DNA of 64,000 bases, from contig CAJQUW010012505.1 of the NCBI GenBank assembly GCA_907163375.1, forward strand, positions 1 to 64,000, in the 5' to 3' direction. The notes beneath the pieces are model-generated. The model saw only the letters and a list, made by a program, of their open reading frames with translations. It was not told the origin of the DNA and made no database searches. The position numbers and the translations under genes are program-made. Source of the DNA: Prostheceraeus crozeri. Its lineage: Eukaryota > Platyhelminthes > Polycladida > Euryleptidae. Shown here one piece after another: positions 29,430 to 40,560 of the stretch; position 1 is the stretch's first letter, and every line of letters starts with the position of its first letter.

Positions 29430-31465
29430 TGCAACAATTTCTTGTCATTCTTCAAGATACTGGTATGATCAACTTCCCTGATGGAAAGGTGTGATGTAGA
29501 ACCTGCAACATTTGATGGCGTTACACTAACCGTTTCCTGAACACTGTCAGAGACACATGATACGCGTTCGGACATCGATCTTTCATCAATTGCGCCAACA
29601 TTTGTCGCAGTATTTTCACTTTGGCTTGTTGCCGCAGTAGCTGAATCTTCAGAACGGGTGGTGCCAATGTTTCCTTTTGAAATTCTGGCGATAGAAACGC
29701 GAACATAAATACTTCCATGTCGTATAAATACTACGCTTCCATCCTGAAACACAACGTTTGCAGGTCCTTGCCATTTGTTTAACTTTTCAATTTTATAATA
29801 GACAATATCACCATGATTGAAACTCTCTTCACTCGCTCGGATTCGATGCCGGAGCGCTCGACGAATTCTTTCATCTGCTATCTGCTTCACATTGTATGAA
29901 AACACGACGGGCTGAATGCAATGCATTTAAATGCTTTTCCAATATTTCGGAGGTAGTGGTACCCTGTAATGCCGGCAGCTTCTCCGGAAAGATGTTCGGT
30001 AGATTGGGGTTTTTACCAAAAACAAGCTGATAGCTGCCATATCCATTTACCATTTTCATCGAGTCCTTCGCTGCATTGGCCCAAGCTAGCAAAACATCTT
30101 CTTGGCATCTTGGATTCTCATCAATCAATATTTCCAACATTTGATCAGTTACAGCATGATTGCGCTCGCACAAACCATTGCTCCATGGGCTCTCAGTGCC
30201 AGTTGAAGAGATACGAACATTCAGCAAGCTACCCATTTCCCGTATCAAGTCATTGTTGAACTTACCACCGTTATTAACAAGAATGCCTTCCATAACTCCC
30301 CAACCACCACCAATCCAATGCAATATGATAGCATTTGTTATTTCATACGGCTGTTTCGATGCAACGATCACTGATACACTCAATCTCGAAAACATGTCAA
30401 TCATGTGTAAAATATATCTCCGGTTATTCCAGACCTTGATATCCATCGCAACCATCTCGTTAAAACGTGAGGCCATTGGTATAGATACAACTGGTCGTGG
30501 CGGCATCTTGCATGTTTCACATTTTGAATGGATGTCCTCCAAATCTTTGATAACTGCGCTCGCACATACACCAGCATCCTCCAGCAAAGACTTGAGTCTC
30601 GAAAAAGTCGGGTGAGCAAATTATCGGTGAAGTTTTGTAAGCGCATCCTTCCTTTCCGTATCATTCATCTCTCGAATACTCGTATAATGGACGGATTCCG
30701 TGACATTATCTAGCAACGATATACAATAATGTCCACAGCTACTAAAGTCCAGCGGTAGGGTTGAGCCCAAAATTTCGGCGCTTTCGTTTTCCGTGTCCTC
30801 TTTAACTTTTGCTAACTTCAATGCCTTCAAACAAAGCAACAGAGGTATGTTTGATTTCACAGATATTCGCGATACGACATGGTAAAATGCATGACTGGAT
30901 TGACTTAAGCCTCTCATCTCCTCCAAAGTTGAATGTTTTGTAGCTATCGCGTATAACCACTTTTCGCTTGTCATCTTCGGAGAGAGTCAAAGTAAACGTC
31001 GAACCATCTTTTCCCACATACTGTGGAAGTGCAAGCGGTGTCGAGGGCCGTGCAATTTAGTGCTTCTTTGTCTAATTGCCTTCGAGCTGATTCGTCATTG
31101 CCGGTAAATAGAACAACTGAGTCCTCTTCTACAGTGGTTACTTTCAGTCCGTTATTTTCATATGCGTACGGACAGTACGCCAGATAGCGGTAAGACCCAC
31201 AGCTTTTACAGAGCATTCGAGCACAATTACTCCAAGGATTCATAGGTCTGCTGTCTTGAGATTGATTTGGGACAGTTCTTCCTCCAAGCCAATTGTGGTT
31301 CTTCTCGTTTCTGTTCCTCTGTCCGGGTCATTCTTAAGTGGAATTTATATTGCCGTACTCCTCTGCCATCGATCTGTGCCGTTGTTGTACTTATTTTGCA
31401 CCGATTCATCTCATTCCACTGGATCAATTTTTGTGATTTTTTAGACGTTCTGGTCATCGTACGAG
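29430..31465 (-). mobile_element. LTR retrotransposon fossil with protease-integrase (copia-like) order
   Basis: Minus strand from 31465: Gag end with zinc knuckle (MLCKSCGSYRYLAYCPY), aspartic protease (NCTALDTACTSTVCGKRWFD), a pre-integrase segment (LPLDFSSCGHYCISL), integrase core (MVAMDIKVWNNRRYILHMID, ILVNNGGKFNNDL, SPWSNGLCERNHAV) and an integrase C-terminal part (WQGPANVVFQDGSVVFIRHG). Protease followed directly by integrase is the Ty1/copia arrangement; no RT is seen. Broken, several breaks. Its gag N-terminal part appears at 39.25-39.9 kb on the same strand, beyond LINE C. Confidence 0.75.
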
Positions 31466-31605
31466 AAGTGAGCGATAGTCCACGCTGTGTGTTGTTTCGC
31501 GCTGTTGGTCACGTGCGAATATTGGATGCGTTGTGCAGCCGTTTTTGGACAGACGTTATTCAAGTGACAGTTTGACCGAACATAGCTGTTGTGCTTCTGT
31601 AGCTT

Positions 31606-32455
31606 GTGTGTTACAAGCTCTGCTCCCGCAGTGCGATGCATCGAGATCGAGCCCGGTCTTCTCTACATTCGAATTTTGTACGAGGATCAGTACTTTTTTG
31701 TATGCGTCGAAATAACAAATTCTGGTTTGCAATTCCTCCTGTGACGCCTACGCCACCTCATAAAAGGAATACCCGGGGAAACTCAAAAAATGAAATCGTA
31801 ACTTTGGAATCTTTGAAAGGTCTGATTGAGGCATCGAGAACCGAAGTAATAAGTTCTTTGACAAATGAAATACAATCATCAAAGGACGTTATTTCATCTT
31901 TAACTGACCGAGTTGGTGTTCTAGAGCGGGAAACCGATTCTCTGAGAACACAATGCAAAGAACTAACAGAAAAAGCTAAAACAGATGCCACTATCTTTCA
32001 CATTGACTCCAGAAGACCTGATTTATGAGATGGAGTAGCGTCAAGACCGTAGACATAGTTTGATAATTTTTGGTTTGCGGGAAAGCGAAACAGGATCAGT
32101 TGAGGAAAGGAAAAAATATGACCAAGTTGAAGAACATGTTTGAATTTCTCAATATACAGAATGTGGAGATAGCCAACTGCAATCGCATTGGTTCTGCACA
32201 AAAAGAGAGTCCAAGATTGATCAAGGTTAGAATCAGTGATATATCCGTTAAGCAAGAGATTCTGCGTCATTCTAGACTGTTTCTAGACTGCGAATAACTG
32301 TTTCATCAAACAAGATTTAGATCCTTTTCAACAGCAAAAAGAACGACAACTACGCAAAGAACTTAAAGACCGAAGAGAAATATCGTGTGAAGACTTAGTT
32401 ATATATCGAGGTAAAATTCAGCCTAGACAAAATTTGAGAAATTTTCATCACTGAT
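31606..32455 (+). pseudogene. LINE C ORF1 (coiled coil, RNA-binding-like)
   Basis: The first 140 codons carry a coiled coil (VTLESLKGLIEASRTEVISS, VGVLERETDSLRTQCKEL). After a stop at 32028 other frames continue RHSLIIFGLRESETGSVEER and VEIANCNRIGSAQKESPRLI, the usual ORF1 region of CR1/Jockey-type LINEs that binds the element RNA. At least two frame changes. It ends around 32455. Confidence 0.65.
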
Positions 32456-32559
32456 TTTATTACGTCGTTTGAGGAGTTTACCTTCAACTTTATCTACTAA
32501 TGTGAACTGCGCATTCAACAAGATGAACCATTCGATCACTAATATCTTCTAAATCGATA

Positions 32560-33533
32560 AATATATTCGCAGCCACGTAATCATGGCTTACTGCAAGTCA
32601 TTCGAACGAATACATATTCATTGACGGTTATGAAACATTTCGCGATGATCGCATTGATGGTCGTCAGAGGTGGAGTCGTGGTATGGGTCAACTCTTCTCT
32701 TATACCAAGTATTTGTACAACGACCACTGACCCATGCGGCACAAACAGTATTTGGTTATTGATTTCTCCCTTGAAATTATGTTATGTCTGTGTCTACATA
32801 CCCCCTTCTTCTACTACACGTTACTCATCAGATGTAATAGAATTTCTATCTGTTAATTTAGATAGCTTGCTGAATATTTATCCTGAATATGATATACAAT
32901 TGCTTGGTGATTTTAATCGCATCAACATTTCCTTTTTGAAAAATGCTTTTGACCTTAAAAATGTTGTAAATGAACCTACTCGCGATGATGCTACGTTAGA
33001 TCAGTATTTGGTTATTGATTTCTCCCTTGAAATTATGTTATGTCTGTGTCTACATACCCCCTTCTTCTACTACACGTTACTCATCAGATGTAATAGAATT
33101 TCTATCTGTTAATTTAGATAGCTTGCTGAATATTTATCCTGAATATGATATACAATTGCTTGGTGATTTTAATCGCATCAACATTTCCTTTTTGAAAAAT
33201 GCTTTTGACCTTAAAAATGTTGTAAATGAACCTACTCGCGATGATGCTACGTTAGATCTTGTTCTTTTGTCGTCCCCCTTATCATTTGAGTATGAAGTTA
33301 CAATGGGTCCACCAGTTGCGACGTCGGATCATCAAAGTGTCTCACGTACTCCTATAGACAATGCTATCCCAAACTCGAAATTGTGTATTGTTCATGATCT
33401 TCGTGAGCCCAGCTATGATATGAGTAAATAAACTACTCTCTACGAGAAGTGTTCCATATTACATGAATATTTATACATGTGTTTCAAACGAACTATCCCA
33501 TCAACCTCAGTGATAATGACCTCCCGCGATAAG
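32560..33533 (+). pseudogene. LINE C endonuclease, with internal duplication
   Basis: Endonuclease-like motifs: GGVVVWVNSS, LKLCYVCVYIPPSS, YDIQLLGDFNRINISFL (GDFN) and TRDDATLDLVLLSS then TSDHQSV (SDH). The middle of the domain is present twice because of the exact 256 bp direct duplication 32746-33001/33002-33257, so the protein-level order is repeated and then proceeds. Stops occur before and after. The region ends in MTSRDK where LINE B is inserted. Confidence 0.75.
32746..33257 (+). repeat. Exact 256 bp tandem duplication in LINE C
   Basis: CAGTATTTGGTTATTGATTT begins at 32746 and 33002; both units end GATGCTACGTTAGAT. I see no differences between them. 256 is not a multiple of three, so the frame changes across the junction. 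Confidence 0.95.
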
Positions 33534-34387
33534 TTTCTATTTCTCTTTCTCACTCAACCTGCGGCCTCAAAGCGGTGAAAGGGTGAAAACGGAGTCGCAA
33601 TAAGGCTTTGTCGTCTGAAGCTCATGCTTCTGTGGGCTCTACCTTGTCGGAAAGGTTTATTGTCGGCGGTTTGTGACCGTGCTCCGGCTAACTAGCAGGC
33701 TCTGGAATATTATTTTTATTTTACTGGTCATTGAATTTATTTATGTTTGATTAATTTTTCATTCTTTTTCTCCACGTTTGTTTATTTTAAATGTGTGGTA
33801 GGCTTCGGCCGTCCCAATTAACACCACTCCCTGGTTTGCGAGATATGAACAGTCATCAGATGTTTCATGTTGTTGAATCAGGTTTTTGGGCATGGCACTT
33901 ATTTGGCTCATTTGTGATCGAACTTCCTTCCACTGCTCTCTTTTGCACTTCCCCATTTGTTGCAGGTTAAGGTGTGACAGATCCAACGTATTCACGGCAT
34001 ACGGGCGTCAGGTAGTTCGAGGGTCCCGAACCCACTGGTAATGCTTTGGGAGGCAGGCCCGGTCAACTGCTCGAAAAAAGGCGGTACAGTTCCACTGCCA
34101 CGGACATGCGTGGGTAGCTTTACTGAGGGGTTTAGCCCGTGTAGCTGTATCCGGTTCCTCTGTGGCCTACCTGACTTGTACCCATTGTTACGGCAAAGGG
34201 GTTCTCATTTGGGTTTCTTCAAGCTTTTGCGACATGAACTGTGCCTATAAGTGTCTTTTTTTTGCGTATTATTTATTGCAGCTTTGTTGCTATTATTTAC
34301 GTTTTTCTGATGCCTTCCAAAGTTTCTTGTATCACTTTGTTGTACAGTATAATTTTCGTTTATTTGATTGATATTCCATGAGAAATT

Positions 34388-37292
34388 ATGAAAATGAGAA
34401 AGACACACAAGAAACGTAGTCAAGCCGTCAAGCTCAAAACCCCTCTCAGGATCAGCTTCAGCAACGTAAGAGGACTGAGGTCCAATTACGACGACATCAA
34501 CATCTTCCTGCAAGGTAAGTCACCAGATCTTCTAGCCCTGTCGGAAACCAGGTTAGATCCCAGTGTGTCATCAAGCGACGTTACTCCTGATGGATACATA
34601 TTTCACCGGATGGATAAAGCACCTTGTCATGGTCTTGGAGTCTATGTCAAGACAAGCCTTCCCTTGAGAAGGCTTTGTAGCTCAGAGGATCCAAGGCATG
34701 AGTATCTTGCCTTCATTGCGCCGCTGCAGAAGACCACTCTTCTTCTATTTTTCCTATACCGCTCTCCATCAACTAATGCGGATATTTTCAATGTTCTTTC
34801 TGACAAGATCGATTCTCTTCTACAAGAGTATCCCAGCGCTGAAGTTGCCGTTTTTGGTGACTTCAACGTGCACAATGTTGACTGGCTTGTGCACTCACGC
34901 ACCACCGATCTCTCCGGTCAGGCAGCCCAGGATTTCGCTGTCTCTCACAACCTTAGTCAAATTGTCACTTGTCCTACCAGAGTGCCTGACCGAGCTGGGG
35001 ATACTGGATATCTCCTTGACCTGTTTCTTACCTCAAATCCAACTTGTTTTTCACACAAGGTTACTTCTCCCCTCGGCACGTCTGATCACTGTGTTATCAC
35101 AGTTTCTGGCAAACAAGTTTGCTCCACACCGTCTGCACCCTTCCATAGAACAGTTTATCAATTCTCCAAAGCAGACTGGTGTGGCTTCCGCACTTTTCTT
35201 AGTCAAGTTCAAGCTGAGAATTTGATTCTGAGCGAGAACGTCCACAAGTCGGCGCAAGAACTGACAGAGTGGCTTCAGATAGGGATGTTGGCCTACATCC
35301 CTCACCGTACTTTCCAAATGAAGCCTCACTCACAACCTTGGTTTACACCAGAATGTGCAGCTGCAAGTTGCCAGCGTGACCACTTTTTCCATAAGTATAA
35401 GCGTGACAGTAGCGCTGGCAATCTTGAATTGTACAAAACCGCACGTAGACATTGCAAGGAAACCATACATCAGGCCAAAAGCCGTTACGCTTTGTATGTA
35501 CGGAAATCCATTGCTACCCAAAAGCTTGGCTCTAAGGACTTCTGGAGGATTTACAACAGTGTCACCAATAGGAACAAATCCTCCATCCCAGCACTCCGTC
35601 ATGCCGAAGTCAGTACTTCTATGGCGACAACCTCAGCAGACAAAGCCGAGCTTCTTTGCAAAGAGTTTGCGAAGAATTCGTCATTAGACGATGGAGGTAG
35701 AATTCCACCTCCAATTCCCATGCGCACTGATGAGACAGTTAGTCCTCCTTCAGTCACAGTCCGAAACGTCAAAAAGATCATCGCCGGTCTCGATAGCTGT
35801 AAGTCTAGTGGACCAGACGGCATCCCGGTTTCGGTCTTCAAGCATCTCTCACCTGAGCTTTCTCCACTTTTATCTAAACTGTTCAGTAGATGTGTATCCA
35901 CCGGTGAGTTTCCCTCTTGTTGGAAAGTAGCTTCCGTGGTTCCAGTTCCAAAGAAAGGTTCTGACTCATCTCTTCCATCTAGTTACCGTCCTATCAGCCT
36001 GCTTCCAATTGCTGGCAAGATTTTTGAAGCAGTGATTAACCAACACATTGTTAACTTCCTTGAAACTCAGAACCTTCTATCAGAAGAACAGTATGGCTTC
36101 AGGCACTCTCGATCAACTGCAGATCTTCTTTCATATGTCACTGAACATGTGAGTCGTGTCCTTGACAGACAAGGTGAGACGAGATCAGTTGCCTTGGATA
36201 TTTCCAAGGCATTCGATAAAGTCTGGCATCAGGGACTCCTTATGAAGCTAAAGTCCTATGGAGTTGCTGATCAACTCCACAAACTTCTTGCTTCTTTCCT
36301 TAGTGACCGGCAGATATCTGTCGTCTTAGATGGCCAAAAGTCTTCCACCAAGTTTGTCAATGCAGGAGTTCCTCAAGGGTCAATTTTGGGACCCACTCTT
36401 TTTCTGCTGTACATCAACGACCTCCCAGACTGCCTAGTGAGTAAATTGGTGATGTATGCAGATGACACAACACTCTTCAATTCCAATGAGCGACTCGCTA
36501 AAAACGCTCAGCAACGTCAGCAGTTATGCAACCTTTCTTAATGAAGACTTACGCAGGGTCTCAGAATGGGGCGCCAATTGGCTTGTTTGCTTCAATCCTT
36601 CAAAAACTCAGAGTATTCTGCACTCACGACTTAAAGGAGATGATGATCATAGCATCAAGATGTCAGATAATAGGATCAGAGAACAAGATTCCATCTCCTT
36701 CCTTGGATTGGCGGTTACGAAAGACTTGTCATGGAAACCGTACATCCAATCCATTAGCAAGCAGGCAGCTCAACGCATTGGTAGTCTCTATCGTGCTAGC
36801 AGCTATCTTCCACCACAGACTATCTGCTATCTTTACAAGTCCACTATTCGTCCTCTGATGGAGTATTGTTGTCATCTGTGGGCAGGCGCCCCACAAACGC
36901 ATCTTAACCTCCTTGAACGGGTTGAGAAACGTGTCAAGAATCTCATGGGTGAAAATCTTGCTAGCAAGTTGCAGCCGCTCTCCGTCAGACGGGATGTTGC
37001 TTCACTCAGTCTCTTCTACAGGTACTATTTCGGTAGAAGCAGCTCTGCAGTAAATGAGTGCGTACCCAAACCTAAGATCTTCTCCAGAAGCACACGCAGA
37101 GCTAATGCACTCACATGCTATAATGTGAGCTTAGAACGCGCACGTACTGTGAGTCGCTCGAAAAGCTTTTTTGTTCGCACGGCACAACTTTGGAATCAGC
37201 TTCCCCAGACCACTTTCCCTGACCAATACAATCTTGATACTTTCAAGAGGCGTGCGAATAAGTTTCTGATGGGGGCAGCTTTATCAGATTAG
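34388..37292 (+). CDS. LINE B ORF2: AP endonuclease and reverse transcriptase
   Basis: Starts [20 protein letters not shown], then [50 protein letters not shown] (residue about 156) and [11 protein letters not shown] (about 231): a full endonuclease. [76 protein letters not shown] and [10 protein letters not shown] (YADD about residue 691). The first frame stops at 36541; the C-terminal part ([35 protein letters not shown]) continues in the frame open at 36456-37292, so one frameshift lies between about 36485 and 36540. Similar to Jockey/CR1-type enzymes. Confidence 0.88.
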
Positions 37293-37354
37293 AAGATCTG
37301 TTTTTTTTTCTTTTATTTATTTAAAGTAATACAATTTATTAGTTTTTCATTGAG

Positions 37355-37407
37355 TAACCCCTAGCTTCGTTCATGGCTCATAGCTGTGCTAGGGGTGAAA
37401 ATTCAGT
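37355..37407 (+). promoter_or_regulatory. 3' stem-loop of LINE B
   Basis: ACCCCTAGC (about 37358) and its inverse GCTAGGGGT (about 37387) enclose a loop of about 20 nt, 10 bp before the terminal sequence and A tail. 3' stem-loops of this kind serve as RT recognition sites in several LINE groups; here the role is inferred. Confidence 0.6.
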
Positions 37408-37416
37408 AAAAAAAAA

Positions 37417-39060
37417 GCCTTTCATAACACCATTAATCAAGATTTTAATCAATCAGCGATGGAATGCATACCGTGAAAGGAATTAACGAAATAAGAGAAA
37501 CTAAATCTTCAAGGTCATCGGCTATGGACTCGATCATTGATGCATTTCCTTCGATTGATAATGCTGTGAGAGAAATTAATTCAATGTTCTCATCATATCA
37601 GACTCACCGCCCGAATTTTGACGTACCTGCTGATGCTGGAACAAATTTACATCACATTGTGGAATGGGGTCCTACCGTTGATATGGAAATGGTATATGGC
37701 ATGCTTGTTTCAATGAAAGTCATCAAAGCTCCCGGTCATAATGAAATCCCGTTATCATTGCAAAGAAGTGCTGCTCATATCATTTCATACCCATTGACTC
37801 ACCTAATCAATATTTCCATACTGAGACGCCAGTTTCCAACTGCATGGAAGCGAAGCATCATATCACCAGTTCCCAAAACGTTACCTGTGTCGAAATATGA
37901 ACTACGTCCTATCTCTACTCCCCAATGTGTCGAAAATTTGTGAAAAGGTTATTCTGAACTGTGGCCTTGCTAATCAATTTCGCAAACATTCGGTCAATTC
38001 CAGTTTGGTAACATGCCTCATTCCTCTACGACATCAGCACTCATCTGTATTCATGAACTGATAACACGTGCGTTGGATGGTGACGTTTCAGGAGTACTTA
38101 TCTTGGCATACGACTTTCGCAAGGCCTTCGATGAACTTGGACACGACACCATCATTCATGCTCTTAACAATAATAACTTCCCGAAAGGTCTTATTCTGTG
38201 GATTAAATCCTATTTGAATAATCGATTCCAAACAGTGAAGAACAGCAATGTGATTAGTGATGAACTTCCAGTGGTTTCCGGCATACCACAGGGATTAGTT
38301 TTGGGACCGTTCCTGTTCAATATGGTTGTTGGCTCCCTCCGCCCGCTTTATGAGACATCAGCTGTTATCAAGTACATAGATTATTGTACTTTCGTAATTC
38401 CAATCCCTAAAAGCAAAACTGATCAATATCTCCAAGAACATGCTGGAATGGTCGTCAATGGTTGGACTACGTTTGAACGTCAGCAAGTGCAAACAGCTTT
38501 GGATTCCCAAATCAGGTAATACTATTCCTCCGTGTATCCCAGACATTGCGTCAGTTAATGAATTGAAGATACTTGGTATATTCTTTACATCGGATTTGAA
38601 GTGGAACAAACACATGGAATATAGAATATACTGTATTAATCGATATGCCTCCAGACGACTTTTTGCATTACGAATTTTGAAACCTATTCTCGATCATTCG
38701 AAATTGAGATCAGTTTATTACGGATTAATTCGTTCGGTGATCGAATACTGCTCTCCTCTTCTAATGGGTATGTCAACTCAAAATAGAATATCCAGCGTCG
38801 TGCTGATCGCATTGTTTGTGGATCATCAAGCATGTGCGAATGCAATCAGTTCCCGGATTTACGAACTCGTCGCAAAGAAGTGGCTATCAATCTACTTGTA
38901 CAAATATCTGGTAATCCGACTCACCCTCGTCATTCACTATGTCCACCGAGATCTTATCGGACAGGGAGATTTATTCAGCCTCAAACCCGTTCAACGAGAC
39001 GACGAAATTCCTATTTCCCGAAAACAACTATAATCATGAATGGCATTTACACCGATTAGT
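37417..39060 (+). pseudogene. LINE C reverse transcriptase and C-terminal region
   Basis: The RT begins after LINE B: NQRWNAYR, then VSMKVIKAPGHNEIPLSLQ, RSIISPVPKT, YELRPISTPQ, LILAYDFRKAFDELGHD, SGIPQGLVLGPFLF and VIKYIDYCTF, where the catalytic YADD box has become YIDY. The C-terminal part (LKILGIFFTSDLKWNKHME, YYGLIRSVIEYCSPLLMG) runs in another frame from about 38440. Frame changes occur near 37940, 38440 and later. Dead copy; the enzyme could not work. Confidence 0.8.
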
Positions 39061-39230
39061 TGAATTGACTTCCATTGCATATGATATGAGATCTAACTGA
39101 CATTTTTTCTCTACTTTACTTCTAACTAATTGCTACTGTTTTTTGAATAAAAAATGCATACATTTTACACGTATGAATAAATGTTCAACTGCATGTGCTT
39201 GTAAAGATTTCCAATGATATGAAAATATAC

Positions 39231-39250
39231 AATTACTTACTTACTTACTT
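39231..39250 (+). repeat. (TTAC)n tail of LINE C
   Basis: Four to five TTAC units at the 3' end of LINE C, directly followed by the copia-like gag sequence on the other strand. Differs from the (ATT)n tails of the other LINEs. Confidence 0.8.
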
Positions 39251-39904
39251 AAAACCGTCTTCCTGATGCATGATTTCCGCGGCGAAAACCTCGACTACCT
39301 CTCTGATGATACTGGGCAATATTACATGATTCACTGAATGCCTGAAAAACAGCTTCTGTCTTGATAGATTGTGAATATGGTACCAAGTCGCCTTTGAACT
39401 TTTTCAATGAGCGTTTAGCCTGCTCGAACAATGATCCTCTGTCATTGAAATTGATGCCAGATAAAGCAAGCAGAGGTTTTTTCCCGTGTGAGTTCCGCAT
39501 TTCCCAACAGTTCAAAGCACAATATCTCCTGCGGCAACACTATCTTTTTCTTCAAAATTCTATTATATTTCTGCTCGAATTCCACAATGTAATCACCAAT
39601 TTTCTGTCCATCTTTACGTTTGCAATGTTTGAAATCTTCATATTTGTCTAAACAATCTTGAATATCTTCTTTTCCCAATTTCAATTCCATGAACAATAGT
39701 AGGGTCTCCAATCCGTCCTCCTTTGCCAAGTCGTCTTTATCAATTTCTTCCATTATCTGCTGCCTGATTACCTCGCTGTCTGGGATTGACAATGAAACGG
39801 CAATTCCACGCTTCTCTTTGGGCACATCTGCAATTGCATTCCATAACTCTACATCAGTTCGAATGATTTTTCGCCACTATGAAAGGCAGGGGTTGTCACT
39901 TTGA
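39251..39904 (-). mobile_element. Gag part of the copia-like LTR fossil
   Basis: Minus strand: PKEKRGIAVSLSIPDSEVIR, EEIDKDDLAKEDGLETLL, CLDKYEDFKHCKRKDGQKIG, DYIVEFEQKYNRILKKK, then LFEQAKRSLKKFKGDL. This is a Ty1/copia-type Gag (UBN2-like) capsid region with its typical K-R-x-x-x-x-I-x-x-Y-I-x-E-F-E-x-x-Y pattern. Cut at 39250 by LINE C; the rest of the element continues at 31465. Broken. Other visible parts: none upstream, no LTR. Confidence 0.72.
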
Positions 39905-40010
39905 AGGACATCACGCTCTGCTACCACTGTTCAGAACGGATTATTATTGAACACACTTGTATTTTAACATTAATTCGCACCCCCTGCACACTACACACCT
40001 GGAAATAAAG
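39905..40010. other. Short gap, no gene
   Basis: Non-coding sequence between the gag relic and a Tc1 relic. Confidence 0.5.
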
Positions 40011-40300
40011 GTACATAAAGGCGCAAAAGCAGTGAAAGACTATCTGAACAGGATGTATCATGATCGTGAGATTAATAACTGGCCTGCGCAAAGCCCAGAT
40101 CTCAACCCAATCGACAATATTTGTGCATGAGTGGACCCCCAACGATCCCCAACGAACCGGAAAGAACTCATATCCTCAATTGTGCATGCCTGATACAGGT
40201 CAATCGACAGAAGCGACTGTCAAAGCCTGTTCACAGTGCTCCTGTCAATCGTATGCTTCATTTTCGTAATCGAGATTGTCCGACCAGATATTTTCGATGT
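40011..40300 (+). pseudogene. Tc1-like transposase C-terminal relic
   Basis: Reads HKGAKAVKDYLNRMYHD, then NNWPAQSPDLNPIDNI, the signature that carries the last catalytic acid of Tc1 transposases (here D in place of the usual E), then scattered matches to the C-terminal end (RKELISSIVHA) after a stop right behind the motif. Only the last quarter remains. Confidence 0.75.
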
Positions 40301-40560
40301 AAATATTTGTTTTTTTATCTAGATTACTTTATTTCTAAGCTTTAGTTGCATGCTTTTATGACAATATCTCATCATACTGTTTACGTCGGCAATTATACAA
40401 GGACGAGCATAATATTGCCTATTATATCATGTATACTCGAATATTTCATTTTTTGGTAATGGAGATTGTCCGAACAAACAATTTTTGTTGTAGATATTTG
40501 TTTTGTAAAACTACACTCACAACGCATCATTTTTTGTCAACAATTATCATAATATGCTTC
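40262..40560. repeat. Two diverged direct repeats, spacing about 190 bp
   Basis: GAGATTGTCCGACCAGATAT near 40271 and GAGATTGTCCGAACAAACAA near 40461 begin similar 55 bp stretches, both followed by TTTGTT and further weak similarity (ATATTGCCTATTATATC versus ATAATATGCTTCATTATG). Possibly the end of the Tc1 relic and a second copy of it. Confidence 0.6.

Larger units (their letters stand above)
33534..37416 (+). mobile_element. LINE B, nearly whole, inserted in LINE C
   Basis: 5' leader of about 850 bp (33534-34387), one long ORF2, a 3' UTR with a stem-loop, and an A9 tail at 37408-37416. AAG occurs on both sides (33531-33533 and 37415-37417), though the right copy merges with the tail, so the target duplication length is unclear. 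Only one frame change in ORF2 is visible, which makes it one of the youngest LINEs in the window. Confidence 0.88.
31466..39250 (+). mobile_element. LINE C, inserted in the copia-like fossil and split by LINE B
   Basis: Plus strand. 5' leader from about 31466, ORF1 from about 31606, endonuclease 32.5-33.5 kb, then after LINE B (33534-37416) RT and C-terminal region 37.4-39.06 kb, 3' UTR and a (TTAC)n tail at 39231-39250. The broken codon context rejoins cleanly across LINE B (RDK, then PFITPLIKILINQRWNAYR). Decayed by stops and frameshifts in every part and by a 256 bp tandem duplication. The 5' edge is approximate. Confidence 0.8.
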
